From NCBI GenBank assembly GCA_945965275.1, contig CAMFNB010000008.1, forward strand, positions 1 through 48,090: a stretch of 48,090 nt of DNA, in the 5' to 3' direction. The notes beneath the pieces were generated by a model. It was not told the DNA's origin and did no database searches. It was given only the letters and a program-made list of their open reading frames with translations. This stretch comes from an uncultured Clostridia bacterium (GTDB lineage: Bacteria > Bacillota > Clostridia > UBA1212 > SIG427). The stretch's first letter is position 1; each line of letters begins with the position of its first letter. Positions 25,320-33,293 of this stretch are shown here, piece by piece. Both the position numbers and the translations under genes were made by a program.

Positions 25320-27659
25320 ATGAGACTTGACAAGTTTTTAAAGGTATCACGTGTTATCAAACGCAGGACTGTCGCAAATGAGGCCTGTGATAACGGTCGT
25401 GTGTCAATAAACGGCAAACCGGCAAAAGCGGGTACTCAGGTTAAAGTCGGTGACATCGTGACCGTATCCTTTGCAGGCGGAAATACGGAATTTGAAATTC
25501 TTGCAACCGATGACAATGTCCGTAAGGAAGGTGCAAAAGACATGTACCGCATTATCACATCTCTTCTTGTGGGTGTGTTTGTGACGCTGACTTCCCTTGG
25601 GCTTTCTTCCTGTGCACCGAGTGAGCATACACCGGCACATCAGGATATTGTCGGTACGATTGCAGGTAAAAAAATATATAACGAAGCATACGGATATATC
25701 TTTTTGAATGTGGCAAAGGAAGAAGCCGGATTCGAGCTTTCCGAAGAATGGATAAAAGAGCATAAGACGGAGCTGTTTGAAAAAGCAAACAGCAAGTGCA
25801 AAGAGATGGCAACACTCTGTTATGATGCCGAATCAAACGGTAAGGGATATTCAACCTCAGAGGAAGAAAGAATATATAACGAAGCGGATTTAAAAATAAA
25901 AAGTTTAAGAAATAAAGAAGAATATAAAAAAGTGGAATCCGATGACGAGATGTGCGCCTTGAAAACAGGCATGAATGTCAACGAATACAAGCGCTTCGCA
26001 CTTTTCAGAGGTCTTGCTGAAGAAAGAGCAGTATATGTTTCCGGGCAGGAACCGAGCGAGAGTGAGCTTGCGTCTTTTTACAGAAGCAACAAAGACAGCC
26101 TCGATTATCGTTCCATAACATATATATACAAAAAACTCACGGATGAAGACGAAAACAGCAATGAGGAAGCCGCAAAGGAGATTCTTGAAATTGCGCGTAA
26201 AAATGAAATCAGTTTTGAGATCTGTGCAAAAGGCTGGTCAGATGCGGAAGACGTAAAGAAAGACGGCGGTGTTGCTGTTTTTGACAGAAGCACAACGAAT
26301 TTTCCGGCAAAGGTTGTAAAATGGGCATTTGAATCAGAAGAGGAAACCGAAGCAGAAAAAGCGGAATTAATCGAAACAGAGGACGGCTACTATATTGTAA
26401 TCAGAAACGAAACACCGGAAAATTACAACAATGTCACAATGAGTGACATGGTGACAAAGGCATACAATAAAAGAACTATCGCAGGCTATGTTCAGACTGT
26501 TTATGAAGCAAATCAGCTTAAAACTGAGGGATTTGAAACAGGGGCCGTAACAAAGGCTGTTGATGATTATCTTGAAAGCTATTTTGATCAGGACTATGAT
26601 TTTCTTCCGATTCCGGATGTTACACCGGAGCCGACAATCCCTCCGTACACAAAGCTTTCTTTTGAAGATGCCGAAGAAACATATTTCGAAAAAATCGGAG
26701 AAACCGAGGTTAAGGGATATTCTCTTGCATGTATATTCCGTGAAAAGCTTGATAAGCTTGCCAAGGATGAGGATGATTACGAGAAGGGAATTTCTCTGGA
26801 GGACTTTATTGCGATAAGAGACAGAGTGCTTGCGGAACACAAAGACGAACTTGTTTTGTCTTCACTTGAAGAAGTGAAAAAACTGTATATCGCATATAAT
26901 GAATATCTCAAAATCAGTAACAGCAACATTTCTAAGACAGTCTGTAAAGACATTGAAGACAGACAAAAATATCTCAGTCTCACATATTTTGAAACACTTG
27001 AGCCCGAATATGATTCCGTAAAAACACCCGATGATGCAATGCGCTTTATGTGCGGAGCAAATGCTGAAGGCGTGGTTCAGTATGATATACTCAGAACATA
27101 CGCAACACAGTTTATCATAAACTGGCTGTACAAAATGGAAATTGACAATAATGATGTTGAAGCATATTACAAGTCGAACAAAAACAGATTCAGACGAGTT
27201 GATCTTGCCATTGCAATTGTATCGGATTTGGAAACTGCCGAAAGCGTAAAGGCACAGATTGAAGCAAATCCTAAATATGCAAAGAACTTTGCAAATGCAT
27301 TAAGAGAAGAAGATAATATTGAAAGACACAACGGTGTTGTTCGTGTAACAGCAGCAACTGAAAATGTTCCGGGACCGATAAAAGAATGGGCATACAAACA
27401 GACAGCTGACACTCTTATCACGGAAAAGGGCAAAGCAGAAATCATCGGTGCAAACGGCGGATATTATGTAATAGCCTGTGTGGATATTCAGGAGTACAGG
27501 GACGAACTTAACAACACGGTTTATACTGAGGTTGCAAGTGCATACAAAAAAGAAAAATTAGATGAGCATTTTACCGAATTGGAGAAGCAGGAGGAATATA
27601 ATATCACTGATTTTGATGCTCAGAAGGTTCAGGATATTATAAGCAGGAGTTTATTATGA
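25320..27659 (+). CDS. RqcP-like S4 domain fused in frame to a lipoprotein foldase (PrsA/SurA-like)
   Basis: One 779-codon frame holding two usually separate proteins. Residues 1-79 match stand-alone RqcP/YabO (RLDKFLKVSRVIKRRT...GRVSINGKPAKAGTQVKVGD), an S4 RNA-binding factor of ribosome-associated quality control. With no stop, residue 75 (ATG at 25542) begins an apparent lipoprotein signal peptide: MYR, a hydrophobic core, and lipobox LSSC with Cys98. Beyond are a helical foldase-like region and two PPIase-like stretches (about 262-380 and 632-725). A purine-rich GGAAGG lies ten bases before the internal ATG, so the foldase may be translated separately as a 705-residue lipoprotein. Whether this is a true fusion, dual translation or a lost stop is open. 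proC overlaps by four bases. Confidence 0.8.
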   Translation: MRLDKFLKVSRVIKRRTVANEACDNGRVSINGKPAKAGTQVKVGDIVTVSFAGGNTEFEILATDDNVRKEGAKDMYRIITSLLVGVFVTLTSLGLSSCAPSEHTPAHQDIVGTIAGKKIYNEAYGYIFLNVAKEEAGFELSEEWIKEHKTELFEKANSKCKEMATLCYDAESNGKGYSTSEEERIYNEADLKIKSLRNKEEYKKVESDDEMCALKTGMNVNEYKRFALFRGLAEERAVYVSGQEPSESELASFYRSNKDSLDYRSITYIYKKLTDEDENSNEEAAKEILEIARKNEISFEICAKGWSDAEDVKKDGGVAVFDRSTTNFPAKVVKWAFESEEETEAEKAELIETEDGYYIVIRNETPENYNNVTMSDMVTKAYNKRTIAGYVQTVYEANQLKTEGFETGAVTKAVDDYLESYFDQDYDFLPIPDVTPEPTIPPYTKLSFEDAEETYFEKIGETEVKGYSLACIFREKLDKLAKDEDDYEKGISLEDFIAIRDRVLAEHKDELVLSSLEEVKKLYIAYNEYLKISNSNISKTVCKDIEDRQKYLSLTYFETLEPEYDSVKTPDDAMRFMCGANAEGVVQYDILRTYATQFIINWLYKMEIDNNDVEAYYKSNKNRFRRVDLAIAIVSDLETAESVKAQIEANPKYAKNFANALREEDNIERHNGVVRVTAATENVPGPIKEWAYKQTADTLITEKGKAEIIGANGGYYVIACVDIQEYRDELNNTVYTEVASAYKKEKLDEHFTELEKQEEYNITDFDAQKVQDIISRSLL
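25526..25544 (+). promoter_or_regulatory. Internal ribosome binding site and start for the lipoprotein part
   Basis: GGAAGG (25526-25531) followed after ten bases by an in-frame ATG (25542-25544), at the point where a stand-alone RqcP would end and a lipoprotein signal peptide begins. The spacing is slightly long but workable. Confidence 0.5.
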
Positions 27660-28459
27660 AAATCGGATTTTACGGTGCAGGAAATATGGGAAGTGCTGTT
27701 TGCGCAGCAGTAATTGATTCAGGAGCTGAGAAGGCTGAGAACATAAGGGTGTTTGACGTGAATGCCAAAGCTGCCGAGAGACTCAAAGAGAAGTACGGTA
27801 TTACGGTATCTGATGATGCAAAAAAAGTGGCTGAAGTCTCAGACATTATCTTTGTTGCGGTAAAGCCCAACATTGTTGCAGGGCTTATGACAGAACTCAA
27901 AGATTTAATTAAGGATAAAATCATCGTATCAATTGCGGCAGGCGTTACATGTGATGCTTTCAAAGGAATTCTCGGAGAGGATGCAAAGATTGTAAGAACA
28001 ATTCCGAATATGCCTGCACAGGTCAGAGAAGGCATTACGGGAATTTACTTCTGCAACATTTCAGCCGATGACGAAATAAGAGAATATGTTGTTAAACTTT
28101 TTGAGGCATTCGGCAAAGCAATCGTAGTCGGCAAGGAATGTATGATTGAGGACATGATTGCAGTCACATCATCAAGCCCCGCATACGTTTGTCTTATGGT
28201 TGAGGCAATGGCTGATGTTGCGGTAAAATACGGATTCAAACGTGACGATGCATATATGATGGCAGAGCAGGCAATTCTGGGAACAACAAAGCTTATGCTT
28301 GAAGAAAAAATCAACCCGAGTGTTCTTAAGGATAAAATCTGTTCACCGGGAGGAACAACAATCGAGGCTGTTGAGGCACTTGAAACAGAAGGCTTCAGAA
28401 GGGCTCTTATGGTTGCAATGGAAGCCTGCACAAACAAGGCTCACAACATGAACAAATAA
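27656..28459 (+). CDS. proC: Pyrroline-5-carboxylate reductase
   Basis: A 267-residue NAD(P)H-dependent enzyme for the last step of proline synthesis. The N-terminal Rossmann motif is GFYGAGNMGSAV; IVRTIPNMPAQVREGITG and the C-terminal dimer domain signature ICSPGGTTIEAVEALETEGFRRAL are diagnostic. Its ATG overlaps the upstream stop (ATGA). proA and proB are not in the window. Confidence 0.97.
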   Translation: MKIGFYGAGNMGSAVCAAVIDSGAEKAENIRVFDVNAKAAERLKEKYGITVSDDAKKVAEVSDIIFVAVKPNIVAGLMTELKDLIKDKIIVSIAAGVTCDAFKGILGEDAKIVRTIPNMPAQVREGITGIYFCNISADDEIREYVVKLFEAFGKAIVVGKECMIEDMIAVTSSSPAYVCLMVEAMADVAVKYGFKRDDAYMMAEQAILGTTKLMLEEKINPSVLKDKICSPGGTTIEAVEALETEGFRRALMVAMEACTNKAHNMNK

Positions 28460-28472
28460 ACAGGAGATACAG

Positions 28473-28919
28473 ATGAAAAAGGTTACAATCTACACAGACG
28501 GATCTTGTTCAGGAAACCCGGGACCGGGCGGATATGCCGCAATACTTATTGCGGGAACAGCCGAGAAGGAAATCAGCGGCGGTGAGAGGGATACAACAAA
28601 TAACAGAATGGAACTTCGCGGGCCGATTGAGGCACTTAAGGCTTTGAAGGAACCCTGTGAGGTGGATATGTACTGCGACAGTGCATATGTTGTTAACTGC
28701 TTTGACAAGGGCTGGATTTACGGATGGCAAAAAGCGGGCTGGACAAAGAAAAACGGTGAGCTTAAAAATGTTGACCTTTTAAAAGAGTTATACAGATTAT
28801 GCGGGATTCATAAAGTCACATGGAAAAAAGTCAAAGGCCATGCGGATAATGAATATAACAACCGTTGTGACAGACTGGCGGTTTCAGAAACAGAAAAATA
28901 CAAAAACGGAAAAAGCTGA
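28473..28919 (+). CDS. rnhA: Ribonuclease HI
   Basis: A 148-residue endonuclease that cuts RNA in RNA-DNA hybrids. The full catalytic set is visible: Asp9 in YTDGSCSGNPGPGGYA, Glu47 in NRMELRGP, Asp69 in CDSAYV, His123 in KGHADNEYNN and Asp133. The length matches single-domain RNase HI, with the basic handle region WIYGWQKAGWTKKNG. AGGAGA is just upstream of the ATG. It is co-transcribed with proC and the Nudix gene. Confidence 0.97.
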   Translation: MKKVTIYTDGSCSGNPGPGGYAAILIAGTAEKEISGGERDTTNNRMELRGPIEALKALKEPCEVDMYCDSAYVVNCFDKGWIYGWQKAGWTKKNGELKNVDLLKELYRLCGIHKVTWKKVKGHADNEYNNRCDRLAVSETEKYKNGKS

Positions 28920-28929
28920 GGTGTCAAAA

Positions 28930-29505
28930 ATGGAAGAGAAAAAAGAATTTTCAAGAGATGTTGAGTACGAGGGACCGTTATTCGAAAAGGTTGAGAGTAC
29001 TGAAAAAATCTATGAAGGAAAAATCATCGATGTAGAGAAGCTTGAAGTTTCTTTGCCGAGCGGTAAAAAATCAACAAGAGAAATCGTAAGACACAACGGC
29101 GGTGCAGCCATTGTTGCAATTGATGACAATGATGAGGTTTTCATGGTGCGCCAGTACAGAATCGCAGCAGGAAAAGAGCTCATGGAAATTCCCGCCGGTA
29201 AAATCGAAAAAGGCGAAGATCCTGCAGTTTGCGCAGAACGCGAGCTCCGTGAAGAAACAGGATACAGTGCAGGTCAGATGAGACTTCTCACAACGCTCTA
29301 TGCCACTCCGGGCTATTGCTCAGAGAGACTTTATGTTTATCTTGCAACAAATCTCACATCCGGACATCCTCACAGAGACGAGGGTGAATTCCTTAAGGTA
29401 AGAAAATATAAATTACAGGACCTTCTTGAAATGGTTTACGAAGGACAGATTTCTGATGCTAAAACAGTTGCAGGAATCCTTCTTGCTGAGAGGTACTACA
29501 AATAA
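28930..29505 (+). CDS. Nudix hydrolase, ADP-ribose pyrophosphatase type
   Basis: A 191-residue Nudix protein. The Nudix box G-x5-E-x7-REL-x-EE-x-GY is intact (beginning GKIEKGEDPAVCAEREL), preceded by VRQYR and MEIPAGK, as in ADP-ribose pyrophosphatases of the NudF type, which hydrolyse ADP-ribose to AMP and ribose-5-phosphate. I chose the ATG at 28930 because GAGGTG (28918-28923) is six bases upstream; a GTG at 28921 is less likely. It begins 10 bases after the rnhA stop. Confidence 0.92.
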   Translation: MEEKKEFSRDVEYEGPLFEKVESTEKIYEGKIIDVEKLEVSLPSGKKSTREIVRHNGGAAIVAIDDNDEVFMVRQYRIAAGKELMEIPAGKIEKGEDPAVCAERELREETGYSAGQMRLLTTLYATPGYCSERLYVYLATNLTSGHPHRDEGEFLKVRKYKLQDLLEMVYEGQISDAKTVAGILLAERYYK

Positions 29506-29506
29506 A

Positions 29507-30700
29507 ATGAAAAGAGCAATTTGTTTAGGACTTACAATCTTAATACTTTGCTCGTCTTTTTTACCGACCTTTGCTTATGACGGAGGTACGGTTCTTAAGC
29601 TGTACAATAATGACCCGATTGAAAATGCAGATTACAAATCCTATGCGATTATAAACTGCATATCAGATACGGTGCTTGAGGAAAAGAATGCGGACAACAA
29701 GCAGCCCATAGGCAATCTTGTTAAGATGATGACACTGCTTTTGGTTTTTGATGCCATTCATTCCGAAAAGCTTTCAATGACACAGGAACTGAAAGCACCT
29801 GAAGGAATCAAGCAGTACGGCCAGGGAAACTCCGCGTTTATGACCGCAGGAGAAAAGCAGACTGTTGAGAATCTTATTAAAGCAGTGTGCGTAAACTCCG
29901 CAAATGATGCAGCACTTACTCTGGCTTTGTCTCTTGCAAAGAGCGAAGGACAGTTTGTTAAAATGATGAATGACAAGGCAAAGGAACTTGGCATGACAAA
30001 TACTCATTTTGCAGACTGTACGGGAATGGAAAGAAGCAACGCACAGTGCAGTACTGCAAGAGATATGGCAAGGCTTGCATACAAGCTTGTTACGGATTAT
30101 CCCAAGGTTACTGAATATACAGCCGAAAAGCGCATGGAATTTTGGCACAGCGGCTCTAAGAAAAACAAGCTCTACACAAACAACACATTCATTCACTATT
30201 ATTCAAAGGCAACAGGCCTTTGTGCCACAAAGGGAGAAACCACGGGCTTCTGTCTTGCAGGTTCCGCCACGGTGGGTGAAGAGAACTTCGTTGTGGTTGT
30301 CTTAGGGGCAGCCGATGACAACAATGCTCTTGTAGTGGGAAAAAAGCTGATTGAAATCTGTGCGAAAAAATATGACTATGTGACAATAGATGTTAAAGGC
30401 ACGTATATAAGGCAGATTGCCGTAAAGAACGGCAAAGAGAAAACCGTAAAAGCGGAGACGGGAGATAACTTTGAGGCTTTCGTAAAGGTTGAAGATAAGG
30501 ATAAGGTCGAGAAGACCGTTGTTCCGAACGAAGTCAATGAGGCACCGATAAAAGAAGGCGATGTTCTCGGTAAAATAGTCTATTCCGCAAACGGCATAGA
30601 GCTTGGCACCGTGGATATTGTTGCCGCAGAAGAAATGAAAAAAGCGAACATATTTGTCCGCTTTTTCAGATGGTTCTTATCATTATTCGGTCTTGAGTAA
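29507..30700 (+). CDS. DacF/PBP5-like S11-family protein lacking catalytic Ser and KTG (predicted pseudoenzyme)
   Basis: A 397-residue secreted protein aligning well with D-Ala-D-Ala carboxypeptidases: signal peptide (1-24), the SxN motif S131-A132-N133 in NSANDAAL, KAKELGMTNTHFADCTG, GFCLAGSA, a C-terminal beta domain, and an amphipathic tail RFFRWFLSLFGL that would sit on the membrane. The SxxK motif instead reads N70-L-V-K73, so the nucleophilic Ser is Asn, and the KTG motif reads C239-A-T. Two catalytic motifs are therefore lost while the frame and fold are intact, suggesting a non-enzymatic role such as wall binding or scaffolding. The ATG at 29507 follows the Nudix stop by one base. Abuts a convergent gene. 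Confidence 0.85.
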   Translation: MKRAICLGLTILILCSSFLPTFAYDGGTVLKLYNNDPIENADYKSYAIINCISDTVLEEKNADNKQPIGNLVKMMTLLLVFDAIHSEKLSMTQELKAPEGIKQYGQGNSAFMTAGEKQTVENLIKAVCVNSANDAALTLALSLAKSEGQFVKMMNDKAKELGMTNTHFADCTGMERSNAQCSTARDMARLAYKLVTDYPKVTEYTAEKRMEFWHSGSKKNKLYTNNTFIHYYSKATGLCATKGETTGFCLAGSATVGEENFVVVVLGAADDNNALVVGKKLIEICAKKYDYVTIDVKGTYIRQIAVKNGKEKTVKAETGDNFEAFVKVEDKDKVEKTVVPNEVNEAPIKEGDVLGKIVYSANGIELGTVDIVAAEEMKKANIFVRFFRWFLSLFGLE

Positions 30701-31360
30701 TCAGTACATAAAGCTCCAAAGCTTAGTCATCAAATCACACAACTGGGCAGCCGGCCAGAAGAGATAATATGAAATGGCGCTTACCTGAAGAAGCAGTATG
30801 AATCCGATGAAGATATACATACTGTATTTTTCTATGTTATAGAGCTTTCCGTAATACTTATAGGGCAGGAAGTTTGCGATAAGGTTGTATCCGTCCAGTC
30901 CCGGAAGAGGAAGAAGATAGAAGGCTGCAAGATAAACGCAGCGAATCTGACCGAAGCGGAAAATACTGACGAGCACCTGGAAGAACCAAAGTGCGCCCGG
31001 AAGCATATTTGCAAACATTGTCATAAGAGCGGCAAAGAAAGAACAGACAAAGCCTGCGGCAATACAGCCCAGCGGACCTGAAAGCAGAAAAATCGCATTA
31101 TCCCTTTTCGGCTTGTTAAAATATCTTGTGTTTACCGGTACCGGCTTTGTCCAGCCGAAGCCGAAAATAATTATAAAGATGAGACCGATGATGTTGAGAT
31201 GCGCCATCGGATTGAATGTGAGCCTGCCGTTCATTCTCGGTGTGGGATCTCCGAGCTTGTCTGCAACGAAAGCCTGGGTGATGCCGCGCATTGAAAAAGC
31301 CAGGATTGAACCCGGAATGGCAAGCAATATAGGTAATAAATTAGCTGCTAATGTATTCAT
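30701..31360 (-). CDS. Site-2 protease (M50)-like membrane protein lacking HExxH (predicted pseudoprotease)
   Basis: A 219-residue protein with five or six membrane helices. Hallmarks of the small M50B group are present: LGDPTPRMNGRLTFNPMAHLN, the FGWTKPVPVN segment, LSGPLGCIAAGF and PLPGLDGYN with the third zinc ligand Asp156. Where the family has HExxH immediately before AxVAxxLGD, this protein has R25-G26-I-T-Q29, so both His ligands and the catalytic Glu are missing. It should not cleave peptides and may bind membrane substrates. I chose the ATG at 31360, nine bases past a TATACT box; a GTG at 31402 would precede the promoter. It is monocistronic and abuts the DacF-like gene tail to tail. 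Confidence 0.82.
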   Translation of the reverse strand: MNTLAANLLPILLAIPGSILAFSMRGITQAFVADKLGDPTPRMNGRLTFNPMAHLNIIGLIFIIIFGFGWTKPVPVNTRYFNKPKRDNAIFLLSGPLGCIAAGFVCSFFAALMTMFANMLPGALWFFQVLVSIFRFGQIRCVYLAAFYLLPLPGLDGYNLIANFLPYKYYGKLYNIEKYSMYIFIGFILLLQVSAISYYLFWPAAQLCDLMTKLWSFMY

Positions 31361-31369
31361 AATATAATC

Positions 31370-31398
31370 AGTATACCCTAATTGGCCACACTCGACAA
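31370..31398 (-). promoter_or_regulatory. Promoter of the S2P-like gene
   Basis: On the minus strand: TTGTCG (31398-31393), 17-base spacer, TATACT (31375-31370). The ATG at 31360 begins nine bases after the -10, near the predicted transcription start, with no ribosome binding site. Its -35 overlaps the scpA -35 on the other strand. Confidence 0.65.
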
Positions 31399-31420
31399 CC
31401 ACCCGCTGTTTTGGTAAAAT
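31392..31420 (+). promoter_or_regulatory. scpA operon promoter
   Basis: TCGACA (31392-31397), 17-base spacer, TAAAAT (31415-31420). The scpA ATG at 31429 is eight bases after the -10, again predicting an essentially leaderless mRNA. Confidence 0.65.
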
Positions 31421-31428
31421 TAAGTGCT

Positions 31429-32217
31429 ATGGAAGAAAATCAGAAGTACAGTATCAAGTTAGAATCCTTTGAAGGTCCCTTTGATCTTCTGCTTGAACTG
31501 CTTGAAAAAAATAAAATAGAGATTATGGACATTCAGATCAGCGCCATCGCCGATCAGTATGTGGACTACCTTTTCGGAGCGGAAGACTTCAACATGGAGA
31601 TAGCCACGGAATTTTTGGTTATGGCTTCTACGCTCATACACATGAAGTCCCGTAAGCTTTTACCGAAGCCTGAAAAAGAAGAAGAGGCAGAGGAAATGAC
31701 CGAAGAGGAACTCAAGCAGAGACTTGTAATGTACAAGAGATTCAAGGGTGCTGCAAACCTTCTTAAGGAACAAATGGAAAGATGGGAAGGTGCAATGTAC
31801 TCAGAGGGTGAGAAACTCAGTTTCAAACCGAGAGAAGTATTCGTGGAACTTAATCCGCAGCAGCTTGTAAACAGCTATACCAAAGCATATGCGAGGTATG
31901 TTGAATCAAAGAATGATGCGGTAAAAGATAAGATGAAAACAATCTTAAGAGTTGAGAAGGTCAGCCTTAAGGAAAAGATAAAGGAAGTTATTTCATCTGT
32001 CAGAAGAAGAGCCAAAATGATGTTCTCTGAAATGTTCAATTTCAAAAAGAACACAAAGATGGAAGTCGTAACGGGATTCCTTGCAGTGCTTGAACTGGAT
32101 AAATGCAGACAGGTATCGGTTAAGCAGGATAAGATCTACGGAGACATTGAAGTAAACTACCGGGAAAACAATGAGGGCAGCAACCTGCTGAACCAGTTGG
32201 AGGACGATTATGAGTGA
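31429..32217 (+). CDS. scpA: Segregation and condensation protein A
   Basis: A 262-residue kleisin that bridges the heads of the SMC chromosome-condensing complex. The N-terminal signature LESFEGPFDLLLELLEKNKIEIMDI, the HMKSRKLLP motif and a C-terminal winged-helix-like region (VVTGFLAVLELDKCRQVSVKQ) are present. Start: ATG at 31429 (MEENQKYSIKLESF); the TTG at 31411 overlaps the -10 box and is not credible. There is no ribosome binding site, so initiation is probably leaderless. It overlaps scpB by eight bases. The smc gene is not in the window. Confidence 0.96.
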   Translation: MEENQKYSIKLESFEGPFDLLLELLEKNKIEIMDIQISAIADQYVDYLFGAEDFNMEIATEFLVMASTLIHMKSRKLLPKPEKEEEAEEMTEEELKQRLVMYKRFKGAANLLKEQMERWEGAMYSEGEKLSFKPREVFVELNPQQLVNSYTKAYARYVESKNDAVKDKMKTILRVEKVSLKEKIKEVISSVRRRAKMMFSEMFNFKKNTKMEVVTGFLAVLELDKCRQVSVKQDKIYGDIEVNYRENNEGSNLLNQLEDDYE

Positions 32218-32902
32218 TATTAATGAATTTGCTTTTACAGATAACGGAATGAGCCGCAATGAAGCGCTTCTTGAAGCCTTGCTTTTTGCATCAGGTGAGC
32301 CGGTTGATTTTGCTGATATCGCATCGGTTCTCAGACTTTCAAATAAGGAAACCGAAGAAGTAATTGCAAACCTCACTGCAAACTATGAAAGCCGTAACGG
32401 CGGTATTGCACTCAGAAGAATCAAAAAGGGTTATCAGCTTTACTCAAAGCCTGAATACCATGACGATATGAGAGACTACTTCGCAAAGCCGAGAGCTCAG
32501 GGTCTTTCAAGAGCTGCCATGGAAACTCTTTCAATAATTGCATATAACCAGCCGATTACAAGAAACGGCATCGAAATCGTAAGAGGCGTAAACAGTGACT
32601 CTGTTCTTCTCACTCTTATTGACAGAGGATATATCTATGAGAGCGGCAGAAGCGAAACGCCCGGACGACCGATCCTCTACTCAACAACAGAGGCCTTCCT
32701 CCGTGCCATGGGCATTGAGGACTTAGAGCAGCTTCCTCCTCTTGAAGCAGCAGACACAACAACTGAGGAAGCAGAGCAGACTATATTTGATTATGCTCCA
32801 AATGAGGAACTCATCGAAAAGCATGCAAATGAGCTCGAGAAGATGATGGACGAGGTTGATATCCCGTCAGAAGCATCTGAAGAAACCACAGAAGAAGCTT
32901 AA
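32210..32902 (+). CDS. scpB: Segregation and condensation protein B
   Basis: A 230-residue protein with two winged-helix domains that binds the ScpA kleisin. Typical sequence: EALLFASGEPVDFADIASVL, then LSRAAMETLSIIAYNQPITR and GVNSDSVLLTLIDRGYI...GRPILYSTT. The last 50 residues form an acidic tail (many Glu, Thr), probably disordered. A GGAGG precedes the ATG at 32210. Translationally coupled to scpA by overlap. Confidence 0.96.
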   Translation: MSDINEFAFTDNGMSRNEALLEALLFASGEPVDFADIASVLRLSNKETEEVIANLTANYESRNGGIALRRIKKGYQLYSKPEYHDDMRDYFAKPRAQGLSRAAMETLSIIAYNQPITRNGIEIVRGVNSDSVLLTLIDRGYIYESGRSETPGRPILYSTTEAFLRAMGIEDLEQLPPLEAADTTTEEAEQTIFDYAPNEELIEKHANELEKMMDEVDIPSEASEETTEEA

Positions 32903-32904
32903 TT

Positions 32905-32932
32905 TTGATTTTCACTGTTATTGTGCTACAAT
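32905..32932 (+). promoter_or_regulatory. Promoter of the small unknown gene
   Basis: TTGATT (32905-32910), 16-base spacer, TACAAT (32927-32932), in the gap after scpB. AGGAG at 32961-32965 then serves the ATG at 32974. Confidence 0.55.
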
Positions 32933-32973
32933 AATAGTAAATATATGTTTAACTAAAGACAGGAGTGAAAGTG

Positions 32974-33291
32974 ATGGCTGATGACTTTAAGGCATTGGAT
33001 GCAGTGCTGCAAAAGAAATCTGTTAAGTCAGTCGTTATGCATCTCGAAAAGAAGGTAAGTCCGGATATACCGGGATCTGCCAATCTTTTCAATTGGATTG
33101 CCGAGATGAACCGGTTGTTGGATGAGGACGGCTACGACAAGACAAAATATTTGGAGATGAGAAAGAAGCTCAATGAGGCTATCGGTTGGATTACTGATGT
33201 TGATGTCAGAAACAGACTGAGAAACTCATGGATGAGCTTCGGCAAAGCAATGGAAAAAAAGGTTTCCAGACACCCAAATGAAGATTTATAA
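32974..33291 (+). CDS. Unknown small helical protein
   Basis: A 105-residue soluble protein, rich in Lys and Asp/Glu and mostly helical by appearance, with no Cys and no membrane segment. I do not recognise a family. The ATG at 32974 (MADDFKALDAVLQ) is eight bases after AGGAG; a GTG at 32965 overlaps that ribosome binding site and is unlikely. It has its own promoter and is followed by a perfect 11-bp hairpin, so it may be a separate unit between scpB and nadD. The segment KLNEAIGWITDVDVRNRLRNSWMSF might serve as a search seed. Coding status is supported by the good start signals and normal codon use. Confidence 0.75.
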   Translation: MADDFKALDAVLQKKSVKSVVMHLEKKVSPDIPGSANLFNWIAEMNRLLDEDGYDKTKYLEMRKKLNEAIGWITDVDVRNRLRNSWMSFGKAMEKKVSRHPNEDL

Positions 33292-33293
33292 TA

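Noticed and set aside
30690-30710. Bidirectional terminator between the two convergent pseudoenzyme genes
   Set aside because: Their stop codons abut, and no hairpin with T-runs is visible at the junction.
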